A DNA stretch of 64,000 bases from Chryseobacterium camelliae. Lineage in GTDB: Bacteria; Bacteroidota; Bacteroidia; Flavobacteriales; Weeksellaceae. Of this stretch, positions 42,723 to 52,629 are shown piece by piece. The translations under genes were made by a program, and so were the position numbers. The notes under the pieces were generated by a model. It worked only from the letters and a program-made list of their open reading frames with translations, searched no databases and was not told the origin of the DNA. The number at the start of each line of letters is the position of its first letter. Position 1 is the first letter of the stretch. Location: positions 2,480,001-2,544,000 of the forward strand of contig NZ_CP022986.1 of assembly GCF_002770595.1 (NCBI RefSeq), read 5' to 3'.

Positions 42723-43637
42723 ATGACTTGGGATGAAAAAATTAAGGATTTTGAAATTTTTCTTCGTTTTGAGAGGAATTTCTCAGAAAACACTCTCGAC
42801 GCTTACATACGCGACATCAGAAAACTAAAAGAGTACGCAGAGGAAGACCTGGAGAATATACCTCCGGCCACCATTACCTATGAACACCTTCAGGAATATA
42901 TATTCAAGCTTTCCAAACAGAAATTCAGCGAAAGGTCGCAGGCCAGATGGATTTCTTCCATCAAAGCTTTCTTCAAATTCCTGCATGAGGACGAATTCCG
43001 CGAAGATAATCCGGCCGCCCTTCTGGAAGGCCCTAAGCTGGGCTTATACCTCCCGGACACGCTGACGCTTCCGGATATCAATAAAATCATCAGCGCCATT
43101 GAGATGAATACGGATCTGGGCAGGAGAAACCATTGCATCGTTGAGGTGCTGTACGGGTGCGGACTGCGCGTTTCAGAACTTATCGACCTTAAGATATCCA
43201 ATATCAATTTCAAGGAAAATTACATCAAAATCAACGGAAAGGGGAACAAAACCCGTTTTGTGCCTTTAGCGGATTACACAGGAGAACTCCTGAAAACGTA
43301 CATCCTTGAAGTCCGCGGCAAGAATAAGGTGAATAAAAAACACGAGGACACGCTGTTTCTGAACAGCAGGGGCACCTCCATGTCCAGGGTCATCGTTTTT
43401 CTCATCATTAAGGAACTGACGGATAAAGCGGGTGTGAGCAAGAAAATTTCACCGCATACGTTCCGGCATTCTTTTGCTACCCACCTGTTGCAGAACGGCG
43501 CAGACCTACGGTATATACAGGAAATGCTGGGGCATTCCAGCATTACGACGACAGAAATTTATACACGCCTTAAAACAGAAGAATTACGGGATGTTATCCT
43601 TACTTATCATCCCAGAAACACCAATGTGCTGGAATGA
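42723..43637 (+). CDS. xerD: XerD-type tyrosine recombinase
   Basis: The 304-residue site-specific recombinase has an N-terminal SAM-like core-binding domain (about 1-90) and a catalytic domain with Arg in CGLRVSEL (about 148), Lys, HTFRH (about 244-248), GH in MLGHSS, and the nucleophile Tyr in TEIYTRL (about 280). Xer proteins resolve chromosome dimers at dif. There is no integron, phage or transposon context, so it is the housekeeping copy. Its end overlaps the Nudix gene by four bases (ATGA). Confidence 0.94.
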   Translation: MTWDEKIKDFEIFLRFERNFSENTLDAYIRDIRKLKEYAEEDLENIPPATITYEHLQEYIFKLSKQKFSERSQARWISSIKAFFKFLHEDEFREDNPAALLEGPKLGLYLPDTLTLPDINKIISAIEMNTDLGRRNHCIVEVLYGCGLRVSELIDLKISNINFKENYIKINGKGNKTRFVPLADYTGELLKTYILEVRGKNKVNKKHEDTLFLNSRGTSMSRVIVFLIIKELTDKAGVSKKISPHTFRHSFATHLLQNGADLRYIQEMLGHSSITTTEIYTRLKTEELRDVILTYHPRNTNVLE

Positions 43638-44149
43638 AGGAACTATTCTACTGTCCCGAATGCGGACATGCAACCCTGAAATGGGAAGGTGAAAAAAAGT
43701 GGAGCTGCACAGAGTGCAGCTTTACGCTTTATCATAATGTCGCAGGAGCTGTGGCGGTAGTCATCCGGTACGGAGATGAGGCTTATCTTACCAGAAGGAA
43801 CCGGGAGCCTGCAAAAGGCTTGCTGGATCTTGCCGGAGGATTTGTAGACCCCAATGAAAGTGCCGAGGAAACCTGTAAAAGGGAACTTTCTGAAGAACTG
43901 AATATTGACATTGATCCCTCCAGGCTAAGGTATGTCACCAGCCTGCCCAATATATACCATTATAAAGGCATTGATTACAATACCATCGATCTTTTTTATG
44001 AATATGAGATCCAGGAAAAGTTTGAGGAAAATATTGAACTGTCGGAAATTTCAGAAGGCATATGGATTCCGGTGCATCAGCTCAGGCCGGAAGATCTCGC
44101 TTTTGATTCCCAGAAGAAATTCTTTAGCAGGTATCTGCAAAATAACTAA
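43634..44149 (+). CDS. Nudix hydrolase with N-terminal zinc ribbon
   Basis: The 171-residue protein begins with a zinc ribbon (CPECGHATLKWEGEKKWSCTEC, read as CxxC at 8-11 and a second CxxC near 25-28) and has a complete Nudix box: GGFVDPNESAEETCKRELSEEL. The layout is like NudC-group enzymes without the N-terminal NADH-binding part. It hydrolyses a nucleoside diphosphate linked to another moiety; the substrate is open. It is coupled to xerD by a four-base overlap. Confidence 0.9.
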   Translation: MKELFYCPECGHATLKWEGEKKWSCTECSFTLYHNVAGAVAVVIRYGDEAYLTRRNREPAKGLLDLAGGFVDPNESAEETCKRELSEELNIDIDPSRLRYVTSLPNIYHYKGIDYNTIDLFYEYEIQEKFEENIELSEISEGIWIPVHQLRPEDLAFDSQKKFFSRYLQNN

Positions 44150-44202
44150 TTTACTGTGCGCAGATTTTAATCTTGTAAAACCTGCATCTATACGTCAGTT
44201 GC

Positions 44203-44661
44203 CTAATACGATTCTGTTGCAAGCATATTTTCAAAATACTGCTCCAGCAATGTCCTTTCCGCCTCTGAAAGATTGGCTTCCGGATGGTACACTATGTAGC
44301 CGGGCATCGGCATCGTCCTGTTTTGCAGGGTCTGTATGGAATGGCTGAGCATGTTTTTTTTCAGGTCCTTATTATACGTTTCCCATACTGAAAAGTTCAG
44401 GTGTTCCCTTCCTTCATCAATATGGCTTTTTACAGACCATGAGACGGGTGCTATAAAGGCATACTTAGGATATACGGTTTCATTAGAATGGCAGTCGTAA
44501 CAGGCATTTTTGAGCAGGACTCTGATCTTGTCCGGTGTCTTTTTTACCTCAACAAAATTCTCAGCCTTTTTCACCGGCGGATTGATCCGGTTAACCGGTA
44601 TGAACTGGATGACCACGAATACGATGAGGGACCAGAACAGTACTTTTTTTGCCGTTTTCAT
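44203..44661 (-). CDS. Heme-binding domain (DUF1448-type) protein
   Basis: The 152-residue protein has one N-terminal membrane helix (about 6-22) and a c-type heme site NACYDCHSNET (Cys54, Cys57, His58), followed by YPKYAFIAPVSW, the typical context of the Bacteroidetes haem-bd family. It faces the periplasm. The start shares one base with the stop of the gene upstream (TAATG), so both are translated together. Its redox partner is not evident. Confidence 0.88.
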   Translation of the reverse strand: MKTAKKVLFWSLIVFVVIQFIPVNRINPPVKKAENFVEVKKTPDKIRVLLKNACYDCHSNETVYPKYAFIAPVSWSVKSHIDEGREHLNFSVWETYNKDLKKNMLSHSIQTLQNRTMPMPGYIVYHPEANLSEAERTLLEQYFENMLATESY

Positions 44662-46436
44662 TATCGTACGGGTTTCAGAAGTTCCGTTGTTGTTTTCATT
44701 TCCTTATTGCTTTGTACCGGTATTGGAGGGGTTGTGGCAGGATTTGGGCTTCCCGGTGCGGCAGTCTCTGACCCGGTAGCAGAAGTTCCTTTCGGGTTTT
44801 CCAGGCTTCTGGTATCATTCAGATCCCAGGTTTCATTACTATCCCAAAGCGGCCTGATCACCACGGTTTTATAATAGGTATAAGCATCCTCTGCAAAGAC
44901 CTGGTTCTGGAAATCGGCTTCATCCCAGTATCCGTTTCCGTTGTTATCGGCAAGGATCCGGACAATATATTCTGACGGCTTGAGAATATCAAACCGGACC
45001 TGGTCTCCTTTGGTGTACTTCTGGTAAACCACCTTATCTGAAGCGTCTAGCAGCTGGATCCAGTAGCTGGAAGCCGGGGCATTCTGCAATGTGAGCGTCA
45101 GGCTTCCGTAATTATCCGCTTTATCGATTTCAAAATCGAAACGTTTAGACTGAGGATTCCTGGCATAAAATGAAGAAACCGTTTCTTTAGGTACGGTAAG
45201 CTGGTATTTTTTACCGATCACAAAATCCGACTTTACCATGATCTGATATGGATTGGTCTGCGAAATAACCGCAGTGAACTGCTGCTGGCTAAGACTGTCA
45301 CCGGCTACCCTCAGCGTCCATTTTTCAGGTTCAATCTTATCTATAATGTAATTAGATGCCATTTTAAAATCAGCCTTCGGAGGGATCAGGGCGCCACCGT
45401 TATCACTGTCCAGCGTCATGGCACTCTTGGCATTATACCGATAAAATACGGAAACAGTGTCCTGCTTTTTATCCGCATCGTAACTGAATTTCAGGTTTTC
45501 ATTAGTCGTCTGCCCGACATTGTTTTTTACAGCATCAAACCAGATCCTGACCGAATCGGATTTTGGACGGTGCGTCACTTTGATGTCCTGCAGCTTGTCG
45601 TTGAGGGAAAGTACTTTCACATTTTCCGGGGCTCCTTCAAAGGTCATCAGGATTCCTCCCGGCACTTCCTTCATTTCACCGTATTTCAAAGGCTTTTTGG
45701 ATGGGTATACTTTCAGGTTAAGTCCGGAAATGGATTTTTCAACCGTAACAGGTTCTTTCACGAAACCTACCTTTTCTTTTCCGGGATCATAGACTGAATT
45801 CCCGTTTTCGTCATCGAATGCAATCACCCTGTATTTCCCCGGTGACAGGTAATTCAGTTCGTAATATCCGTCGTTATCTACTTTGGTAATGTAATAAGGC
45901 TTCTGTTTATAATTCATGGTGTCCTGAACTTTGTACAGGCCTACAACCAGTTTATTCTCAGTGGCATTGGCCTGCTTTTTCGCAGCCAGTGCATCTTTAA
46001 CTTCCCCGCTAATGTACAGGTCATCCAGCTTATCGCCGGTGGAGAATGCAAAATTAAAATAAGGAAGTACATTGGATTCATTATTGTCTACAATGGAATT
46101 CCCGAAATTAAAATTGTAGGTGGTATTCGCCTGTAAAGTATCGGTCCACTGGATCAGGACAAATTTATTAGCAATATTGGAAGGCAGGATGCGCTTGATA
46201 TTTTTGATCGGAGGAGAGATGATCAGGTTTTTACTGACATCTTTCAGGGTTACATACTCATCGAAATCCAGGCGTAGTTCTTTGATATCGCGTGATACAT
46301 TAATCCTGGTCGTATCAATATTCGATCCCAGGAACTTAGGCGCGAGCGTATCTTTTTTTCCTCCCACGGGAGATCCCACCCTTGCGCAGGAATGTACGAG
46401 TACCGTGATGAGGAATAATAAAAAAAATCTTTTCAT
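44661..46436 (-). CDS. Ig-like (Big_5) domain lipoprotein
   Basis: The 591-residue protein has a signal with lipobox VLVHSC (Cys at about 17), then GSPVGGKKDTLAPKFLGSNID, the typical opening of the flavobacterial Ig-like-domain lipoproteins. A Big_5 strand-rich domain runs from about 30 to 130 (IKELRLDFDEYV). Several later beta domains include a SpaA/CnaB-like segment (YYELNYLSPGKYRVIAFDDENGN; read as two parts). It should be anchored in the outer membrane; the role is unknown but probably structural. The C-terminal 60 residues are Pro/Thr-rich. Confidence 0.87.
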   Translation of the reverse strand: MKRFFLLFLITVLVHSCARVGSPVGGKKDTLAPKFLGSNIDTTRINVSRDIKELRLDFDEYVTLKDVSKNLIISPPIKNIKRILPSNIANKFVLIQWTDTLQANTTYNFNFGNSIVDNNESNVLPYFNFAFSTGDKLDDLYISGEVKDALAAKKQANATENKLVVGLYKVQDTMNYKQKPYYITKVDNDGYYELNYLSPGKYRVIAFDDENGNSVYDPGKEKVGFVKEPVTVEKSISGLNLKVYPSKKPLKYGEMKEVPGGILMTFEGAPENVKVLSLNDKLQDIKVTHRPKSDSVRIWFDAVKNNVGQTTNENLKFSYDADKKQDTVSVFYRYNAKSAMTLDSDNGGALIPPKADFKMASNYIIDKIEPEKWTLRVAGDSLSQQQFTAVISQTNPYQIMVKSDFVIGKKYQLTVPKETVSSFYARNPQSKRFDFEIDKADNYGSLTLTLQNAPASSYWIQLLDASDKVVYQKYTKGDQVRFDILKPSEYIVRILADNNGNGYWDEADFQNQVFAEDAYTYYKTVVIRPLWDSNETWDLNDTRSLENPKGTSATGSETAAPGSPNPATTPPIPVQSNKEMKTTTELLKPVR

Positions 46437-46461
46437 GAATAGGTTTGGGCAAAAATAAACA

Positions 46462-47724
46462 TTATTCTCCAGAAAACTCCCGTTGCCCGTTTAAAGTATC
46501 CCTGTTGTCATCCATCACACTGTGAAGCTTCTCCTGCTGCGGTGGGAAGTTCTCAAACAGCCCGGATAACGCCAGCGCCGAATAGACTTTGTTGGAATAA
46601 CAGTTGCCGATAGCCACAATGGTCACCTTGGATTTCAGCAGGTGGGCAAACACGGAATTGGTCCCGTGCCACCATCCGTTATGGTAGGTAAGCTTTTCAC
46701 CATTATCATAGATTTTCATCCTGAAACCCAGGCCGTAATTATTCATACCCGCTTTTTCATTGCTGTACGGTGTGAAAACCATTTCCATCAGTTCAGGCTT
46801 CAGGAAATTCTTGGAGAACATTGCTTTTGAAAAATTCAGCAGGTCCCTTGGTGTGGTATACGCATTTTTGTCGCCGTAGATCAGGTCCAGCCGGTCCAGC
46901 GGATACAACCTGTTCCCACCGTAATAAAAAGACTGTGCTGCTACCGGAATGTCTTTTTCCTGAAAAATATAGGTATGGTTCATTTTCAGCGGCGTGAAAA
47001 CCATTTCTTTCATCGCCTGCGGAAAAGGTGTTTTGGTAATCTTTTCAATCAATAGGGCCAGTAAGGCAAAGTTGGTGTTGCAGTACATAAAACCGGTTTC
47101 AGTTTCGCGTGCCAGTTCAGGCTTGTACTTAATGATCATATTCAGGATGTCCTGGTTGGTAATGAAGGTTTTTGAAAGCTCCTGCGGGGCGGGCTGAATC
47201 TTCGTGATGAAATATTCGTATTTCGGCAGTCCGCTTCGCTGGCTCAGCAGGCTTTTTACCGTAACATCAGGATAGGGAAAACCAGGGAAAAACCGGGTAA
47301 GGTGATCAGAAAGGCTGATCTTACCTGCTTCTATCAGTTTCATCATGGCCATAGCCGTCATGGTTTTGGAGACGGATGCCACATGCATCGGGGTATCTCT
47401 CCCGATCGGCATCTGTTGCCCTTCCCTTCCGAATCCCCGGTAATTTTCGTACAGGATATCATCGCCTTTTGCCACCAGAAGGCCTCCGCTCAGGTTTCCG
47501 CGTTCCCAGACTTTTTTATAGTACTGGTCAACATACCGGACAATGGCAGGTTTATTGGGCAACCGGTCATCGGCAGGGGTAAATATCTTCTGTAAATCTA
47601 CGGTACCGTAATTCGGGAGATTGGTTGTGCTCTGGGTGACGGTTTCTTTAGATTCTGCATTCTTTTTACAGGAGGAAAGAAACAAAGAAACAGCGAGAAC
47701 AAACACAAAATTAAAACTCTTCAT
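46462..47724 (-). CDS. Beta-lactamase-family serine hydrolase (lipoprotein)
   Basis: The 420-residue exported protein has a signal with lipobox LFLSSC (Cys19) and a class C beta-lactamase/DD-peptidase fold. Ser117-x-x-Lys120 is in HVASVSKTMTAM, the YxN motif is YCNTN (about 209), and the HxG-type third motif is HNGWWHGT. It may trim peptidoglycan or hydrolyse esters. The family includes many non-lactamases, so resistance should not be assumed. It is followed by 168 bases with no recognisable element. Confidence 0.9.
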   Translation of the reverse strand: MKSFNFVFVLAVSLFLSSCKKNAESKETVTQSTTNLPNYGTVDLQKIFTPADDRLPNKPAIVRYVDQYYKKVWERGNLSGGLLVAKGDDILYENYRGFGREGQQMPIGRDTPMHVASVSKTMTAMAMMKLIEAGKISLSDHLTRFFPGFPYPDVTVKSLLSQRSGLPKYEYFITKIQPAPQELSKTFITNQDILNMIIKYKPELARETETGFMYCNTNFALLALLIEKITKTPFPQAMKEMVFTPLKMNHTYIFQEKDIPVAAQSFYYGGNRLYPLDRLDLIYGDKNAYTTPRDLLNFSKAMFSKNFLKPELMEMVFTPYSNEKAGMNNYGLGFRMKIYDNGEKLTYHNGWWHGTNSVFAHLLKSKVTIVAIGNCYSNKVYSALALSGLFENFPPQQEKLHSVMDDNRDTLNGQREFSGE

Positions 47725-47892
47725 ACGGCTAAAAAATGAGCGGCAATTTAATGAAAACTCAAAATAAATTTAAATCTGAGCAGGATATTATGAATTATTT
47801 AACATAAGTCTGTTGATAAAAACAGGCGTATGAAATCAGCACAGGCCTGCAACAGCCGTTCTTCAAAGAATTCCGTAAAGCTGTACCTCTAT

Positions 47893-48822
47893 TTAGCTGA
47901 ACGAAGACAATATTTTATCAACAATTACCTGTGCCAGTTTTTCCTTGCTCTGATGAGTCCAGCCTGCGATATGAGGGGTAACAATCACCTTATCGGATCC
48001 CAGCAGATACGTAAGGTCCTGATTATTTTCCTCCAGGTTCTCAAAAGATGACTTTTCATATTCCAGCACATCGAGGCAGGCTCCTTTCACTTTTCCTGAC
48101 TGTAATGCCCTGACAAGGCTTTGAGTATCTACATTTTTCCCTCGTGCGGTATTGACGAAATAAAAGTCTTTATGCATCCCTGCAATAAACGCTTCATTTA
48201 CCAGGTACCGGGTCTGGTCCGTCAGAGGAATGTGCAGACTGAGGATATCCGCAGACGCCTGAAGTTCTTCCATGCTGACTTGTGTGGCAAACTCATCGGA
48301 AAGCCCGGGAAGGATGTCATGGAAAATCACGCTGCATCCGAATCCGGAAAGCCTTTTCGCGGTAGCTTTTCCCATATGGCCATAGCCGATGAGCCCCACC
48401 GTTTTACCCAGGAGCTCGTCACCCCTATTTTCCTCACGGAGCCAGATGCCCCTTTTCACTTCCTGGGAGGCAATGAACAGGCGGTTCATGAGGATCAGCA
48501 GCATTCCTACAACGTGTTCCGCCACAGAATCCCGGTTGCCTTCAGGGGAATTAATTAACTGAATCCCAAGTTCCGCTGCTGCTTCAACATCGATATTTTC
48601 CATCCCGGCTCCTACCCTGGCAATGAATTTAAGGTTGTGTGCTTTTTCCAATAAGCTTTTGTCAAGAGGAATCCTGCTCCGGATGATGATCCCGTCATAC
48701 TGATCTATTTTCCGGCCAACTTCTTCGTAAGAAGACGTGAAATCCTCTTCCAGTAAAAAGTTTTTTTCTGAAAGCTGAACAGTAATCAGCGGATGGTTTT
48801 TATCTAACAAAAGAATTTTCAT
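47893..48822 (-). CDS. D-2-hydroxyacid dehydrogenase (SerA-like)
   Basis: From the ATG at 48822 (MKILLLDKNHPLI) the protein has 309 residues. It has the NAD fold GLIGYGHMGKATAKRL and the catalytic set Arg (ARVGAGMENID), Glu (LDVLEYEKSS region) and His (TPHIAGWTHQS). An upstream in-frame ATG at 48927 would add 35 residues with no family match. It may act as phosphoglycerate dehydrogenase in serine synthesis, or on another 2-keto acid; no ACT domain is present, so it is not allosterically regulated by the usual route. Confidence 0.9.
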   Translation of the reverse strand: MKILLLDKNHPLITVQLSEKNFLLEEDFTSSYEEVGRKIDQYDGIIIRSRIPLDKSLLEKAHNLKFIARVGAGMENIDVEAAAELGIQLINSPEGNRDSVAEHVVGMLLILMNRLFIASQEVKRGIWLREENRGDELLGKTVGLIGYGHMGKATAKRLSGFGCSVIFHDILPGLSDEFATQVSMEELQASADILSLHIPLTDQTRYLVNEAFIAGMHKDFYFVNTARGKNVDTQSLVRALQSGKVKGACLDVLEYEKSSFENLEENNQDLTYLLGSDKVIVTPHIAGWTHQSKEKLAQVIVDKILSSFS

Positions 48823-48973
48823 GCATGGAATTTTGGGTGATAAGGAGAAAGGAATTCTTATCAGGATGAAAGAATTTATTGTGTCTTTCACCATGAAGAA
48901 ACAACGGCATCTGTAGTTAAATCCCACTTACATACCTTTATCTCTTCATGATGAGAGCATGTTATGCCTGAAT

Positions 48974-49516
48974 TTATTTTTTATCTCCGGCAGATTCCTG
49001 AGACTCCTGAAACAGCTTCTTCAGCTCTACTGATTCCAGCGGCTTCATTCTTCCGGAAAGGATGAGGGAAAGTTCTTTCCTGCGGAAAGCAGCGGCATAC
49101 CTCAGCTTTTCTTCTTCGGTTTCCGGGATCATTTCCGGGATCGGGATCGGACGGTTGAATTCGTCTACGGCCACAAAAGTATAAATTCCTTCATTTGTGT
49201 GCACTTTTTTCTGGTTGATCGGGTCATCCAGCCATACATCCACATATACTTCCATGGAAGTGGAAAATGCCCGGGATACTTTGGATTCCAGCACGACAAC
49301 CCCGCCTTCAGGAATCGGGTGGTTAAAGGAAACGTGGTTTACGGAAGCCGTTACTACCCTTCTTTCACAGTGCCTGGCTGCAGAAATAGATGCGCAACGG
49401 TCCATTTTAGCCAGGAGCTCGCCGCCGAACAGGTTTCTTAAAGAGTTGGTTTCGTTCGGAAGAACGATATTGGTCATAATCGTCAGGGAATCTGACGCTT
49501 TTTTTATTTTTGCCAT
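48974..49516 (-). CDS. Acyl-CoA thioesterase (hotdog)
   Basis: The 180-residue protein has the YciA/BACH-type hotdog pattern: IVLPNETNSLRNLFGGELLAKMD (with Asn and Gly of the active turn) and VNHVSFNHPIPEGGVVVLESKV. It hydrolyses acyl-CoA thioesters in the cytoplasm. Its start overlaps the upstream HU-like gene by 13 bases. The last 20 residues are charged and likely disordered. Confidence 0.92.
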   Translation of the reverse strand: MAKIKKASDSLTIMTNIVLPNETNSLRNLFGGELLAKMDRCASISAARHCERRVVTASVNHVSFNHPIPEGGVVVLESKVSRAFSTSMEVYVDVWLDDPINQKKVHTNEGIYTFVAVDEFNRPIPIPEMIPETEEEKLRYAAAFRRKELSLILSGRMKPLESVELKKLFQESQESAGDKK

Positions 49517-50259
49517 GTAGCCTTAGTGGTTTTTGTCTTGGTATTAAGATTTTTTGCAGCAGGCAGTATTGCTGAATCCTTTTTCAGCGAATCTTTTTTC
49601 AGCGAATCTGCGACCTGCGGTGCATGCACCTGTATTTTTATGGTATCTTCCACAATCCTGTGGGTTTTGGTCTGTACAGAAACCTCATTGAATGATTTCT
49701 TGCCGAACAGAAGATCGCTCTGGGCATAGGCCAGATAGATAAGCCCCAGAACAGGAATAATCAGCAAAAAGATCCAAAGGATGGATTTCTTAAGCCTGTA
49801 ATCTTTTTCAGGGTTTGCCGGCAGTGCTTTTTTCTCTGGCGCAGTGTGGATGTCCGAGAGGATAATTTCTTCCAGTCCGTAAAAATCCGGATGGTCTGCC
49901 GCCAGTCGGTTTCCTTTGAAGCTTACCGTCCCATTGTCCAGGAAAGCCGTTCCAAGGTGCTGGATTTCCAATTGATGTTCCGCCTGAAGCTTTTTTTTCC
50001 AGAAATCCGTCTGTATTTTCAGATCGGTAGCCGCAGCCTGGGGAGACCGCTGTTCCTGAGCGCTTATAAAAGCTGAAAGGTCATCAGACTTCACCTCATC
50101 ATTAAAGACGAATGCAATCTGGCTTGCCGGCGGAAGGATGCTCCCGTTTTCCGAGTTGATGATGGCTTTTGATTTTCCGAGTGAAAAAACGCCAAAACCC
50201 GGAACTGTAACAGAACCAAATTGTTTCAGATATTCTAAAATGTAAGCAGATATATTCAT
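49504..50259 (-). CDS. HU-CCDC81-like DNA-binding-fold membrane protein
   Basis: The 251-residue protein has an N-terminal HU-like domain of the CCDC81/prokaryotic type (YILEYLKQFGSVTVPGFGVF) and a second copy up to about residue 135. A membrane helix (about 157-178, WIFLLIIPVLGLIYLAYA) follows, then a short Ser/Asp/Lys-rich tail with tandem KKDSL units. In Bacteroidetes these proteins often carry a C-terminal SPOR domain, which is absent. The role in division or envelope is inferred from relatives. TAAATTTG at 50267-50274 is a likely -7 box. Confidence 0.8.
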   Translation of the reverse strand: MNISAYILEYLKQFGSVTVPGFGVFSLGKSKAIINSENGSILPPASQIAFVFNDEVKSDDLSAFISAQEQRSPQAAATDLKIQTDFWKKKLQAEHQLEIQHLGTAFLDNGTVSFKGNRLAADHPDFYGLEEIILSDIHTAPEKKALPANPEKDYRLKKSILWIFLLIIPVLGLIYLAYAQSDLLFGKKSFNEVSVQTKTHRIVEDTIKIQVHAPQVADSLKKDSLKKDSAILPAAKNLNTKTKTTKATWQK

Positions 50260-50266
50260 TTGGCAG

Positions 50267-50274
50267 CAAATTTA
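50267..50274 (-). promoter_or_regulatory. -7 element of the HU-CCDC81-like gene
   Basis: Minus-strand TAAATTTG lies 8 bases before the start codon, so the mRNA leader would be very short. No -33 partner is clear. Confidence 0.45.
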
Positions 50275-50400
50275 TAACTTTTTCATGACTTTTCGGATGA
50301 TTTATTGCCATGAAAAAAGACTGCAATAGCAGCCTTTATGGTGTACCTAAGGTACTATTTGAAACAGATTTGGTTTTAAAAAATTTTCCTTGAACAGCTT

Positions 50401-52518
50401 TTACTGAATTTTCCAGCTGATCCCGAACATAAAATTGGTCCCTGCCTGTGAAAAATAATACGGCTGTCCGTCCCATACGGCACCGTTATTCACATATTTA
50501 CGGTTAAAGATATTGTTGACCAGCAGTTTCAGGGCTACATCGTTATTTTTGATTTTAAACTGGTACTGCGCATTGAAATCCATGAGGAAATAATCATTCA
50601 GGCGGAGATCTTCATTTCCAGTATTATCCAGGTACTGCCTTCCGACATACTGGTTGATCAGGGCCAGGCGGAAGTGTTCATTCGGGTCGAATTTCACATT
50701 AAGATTGGCAATAAGATCCGGAGAAAATGAAATCCGGGTATTTCCGAGGTCCTTTACTGCGGCTCCCTCTTCCATCTTAAAATCCAGGTTCCTGTTCTGG
50801 CTGGCACTGATATTCCCTGAAACCTCCCATTGTTTCGAGAGCCTGGCCAGTGTCCCCACCTCTATTCCCCTCCTGTAGCTTTTACCGGAATTGGTCCTGA
50901 TGAATGCCCCGACATTATTCAGTTCGCCATTGAGCACCAGCTGATTGACATAATACATATAGTAAAGATTGGCCGTAAGAGAAAATATCCCGATCTGCTT
51001 TTCAAAACCGGCTTCATAATCATGGAGCTTTTCTGCCAGGACATTATTGTTGGCCATCAGGTCATCCCTGTTCGGCTCGCGGTGGGCATGGGCATAGGAA
51101 ATAAAGACTTTTCCATTGCCGATGCGGTAATTGATCCCCATTTTCGGGTTAAAGAACAGCCAGCTTTTATTCAGGTCTGCTCCTTCACCGTCTCCTGCCT
51201 GCAGGATCCGGGTATTGTAATCGACATTCCTCAGCTGCACGTCTCCGAAGAATTCAAAATCGTCTACACGGTACAGCGCTTTGGCAAATCCGGCTACCTC
51301 ATTTTTAACCGAACGGTTCCTGTAGTATTCATGCTCACTGATCTGAGGATAAAATACTCCGGTCACATTTCCGAAATGCCTCCCATAATATTGGTTTCCC
51401 ACGACTCCGAAGTTCAGGTCCAGGTTATCAAACTTCCCGTACAAGGTAGAAACGATTCCGTAGAAATCATTGTTCAGCCATTTCTTACGGATAAAATCGG
51501 AGTACTGCTCTACCTGGCCGTTATTCATGAAATCCGGCAAGTTGTACCGTACAAAAGGATCTCCCTGTTTGTAATTCTCATAATAGCCCTTGCCTTTGGT
51601 ATAATGCAGGGTTGTTTCCAGGTTCCACCGGTCATTGAACTTCTGCTGCCAGAGCAACTGGTAATGGCTCTGCCTGTAATTATCCGTTTCATTATCGTAA
51701 AACCCGGTAATATTTTTCCAGTCGGCATCGTAGATCGCACCTGAATAGTTGAATCTTGGATTGGTTTCCCATGTTTTCCTGTCGATCCCGTTCCACGCCT
51801 GATAGGTTTTCTCCTTTCCTCCGAAAGCCATCAGCCTTATCCTGGTTTTGCCCTCCTCAAAGAGCGCCGTGAAATTATAGGAATGCAGGTCCGAAGAAGC
51901 CCTGTCTATATACCCATCCGAATGGATATTGGTATACCGCCCCATAACGGAAAGCCTGTTTTTCCAGAATTTTCCGGAACCGGCTTCCGCAGAATATTTA
52001 TAGGTATTGAATGAACCGTAGCTGTCATCCGTTTTTACGTAAAATTTTTCTTCCGGATCCTTGGAAATCACATTGATGCTTGCACCGAATGCTGCGGCCC
52101 CGTTATTGGAAGTTCCTACTCCCCGCTGGATCACAATCTGGGACGCAGAGCTGGTCAGGTCCGGCACATTAACGAAGAAAGTACCCTGGCTTTCGGAATC
52201 ATTGTATGGTACGCCGTTCATCATCACGTTGATTCCCGTCCCGGAAACACCCCGGATCCTGAATCCTGTGTAACCCACTCCGTTTCCGGCATCGGACGTT
52301 GAAATCACCGAAGTCTGATTTTTTAAAAGAAACGGCAGGTCCTGTCCCAGGTTCCGGCTGTCCAGGTCTCTCTGGACATTGATAATTTCTTTGGCTACAG
52401 GAAGTCTCTTGGTAAAATTAACGGCTTCTATTTCCCCGGTTTTCAGGGTGTCCCTGTTCTGGACCTGTGCAAAGCCCATGGCACTTGCGGTAAGCCCTAA
52501 AAAAATAAATCCTTTCAT
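50401..52518 (-). CDS. TonB-dependent receptor, probably for thiamine
   Basis: The 705-residue outer-membrane receptor has a signal peptide (ending GFAQ, about 18), a plug domain with DLPFLLKNQTSVISTSD and GFRIRGVSGTGINVMMNGVPYND (read as two parts), and a 22-strand barrel ending in the aromatic sequence FGISWKIQ. The TPP riboswitch in its leader shows it is repressed when thiamine pyrophosphate is plentiful, which points to thiamine or a derivative as ligand. No pnuT or thiamine kinase gene is adjacent, unlike the usual arrangement I recall in Bacteroidetes. Confidence 0.9.
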   Translation of the reverse strand: MKGFIFLGLTASAMGFAQVQNRDTLKTGEIEAVNFTKRLPVAKEIINVQRDLDSRNLGQDLPFLLKNQTSVISTSDAGNGVGYTGFRIRGVSGTGINVMMNGVPYNDSESQGTFFVNVPDLTSSASQIVIQRGVGTSNNGAAAFGASINVISKDPEEKFYVKTDDSYGSFNTYKYSAEAGSGKFWKNRLSVMGRYTNIHSDGYIDRASSDLHSYNFTALFEEGKTRIRLMAFGGKEKTYQAWNGIDRKTWETNPRFNYSGAIYDADWKNITGFYDNETDNYRQSHYQLLWQQKFNDRWNLETTLHYTKGKGYYENYKQGDPFVRYNLPDFMNNGQVEQYSDFIRKKWLNNDFYGIVSTLYGKFDNLDLNFGVVGNQYYGRHFGNVTGVFYPQISEHEYYRNRSVKNEVAGFAKALYRVDDFEFFGDVQLRNVDYNTRILQAGDGEGADLNKSWLFFNPKMGINYRIGNGKVFISYAHAHREPNRDDLMANNNVLAEKLHDYEAGFEKQIGIFSLTANLYYMYYVNQLVLNGELNNVGAFIRTNSGKSYRRGIEVGTLARLSKQWEVSGNISASQNRNLDFKMEEGAAVKDLGNTRISFSPDLIANLNVKFDPNEHFRLALINQYVGRQYLDNTGNEDLRLNDYFLMDFNAQYQFKIKNNDVALKLLVNNIFNRKYVNNGAVWDGQPYYFSQAGTNFMFGISWKIQ

Positions 52519-52629
52519 TCTATAAATTTTAACATTTAATGAATAAAAGGGGTAAATTATGATGAGTAATGAGTAACGGTAATCAGAAATATTTTACGAT
52601 TCATTCCTTATTACCTATTGCTTATTTAA

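Noticed and set aside
42723..43637. Integrase of a mobile element
   Set aside because: The protein is a standard XerD in a housekeeping row; no att repeats, phage genes or tRNA are next to it.
46462..47724. Antibiotic-resistance beta-lactamase
   Set aside because: The SxxK, YxN and HxG motifs are those of the broad serine-hydrolase family, with no sign of a mobile context or of a known resistance enzyme.
49560..49615. Tandem repeat of about 15 bases as a possible regulatory repeat
   Set aside because: It lies inside the HU-like gene and simply encodes repeated KKDSL units in a disordered tail.
50830..51744. Open frame of about 300 codons on the plus strand opposite the TonB receptor
   Set aside because: The receptor is continuous on the minus strand with a clear barrel pattern; the antisense frame has no recognisable domain.
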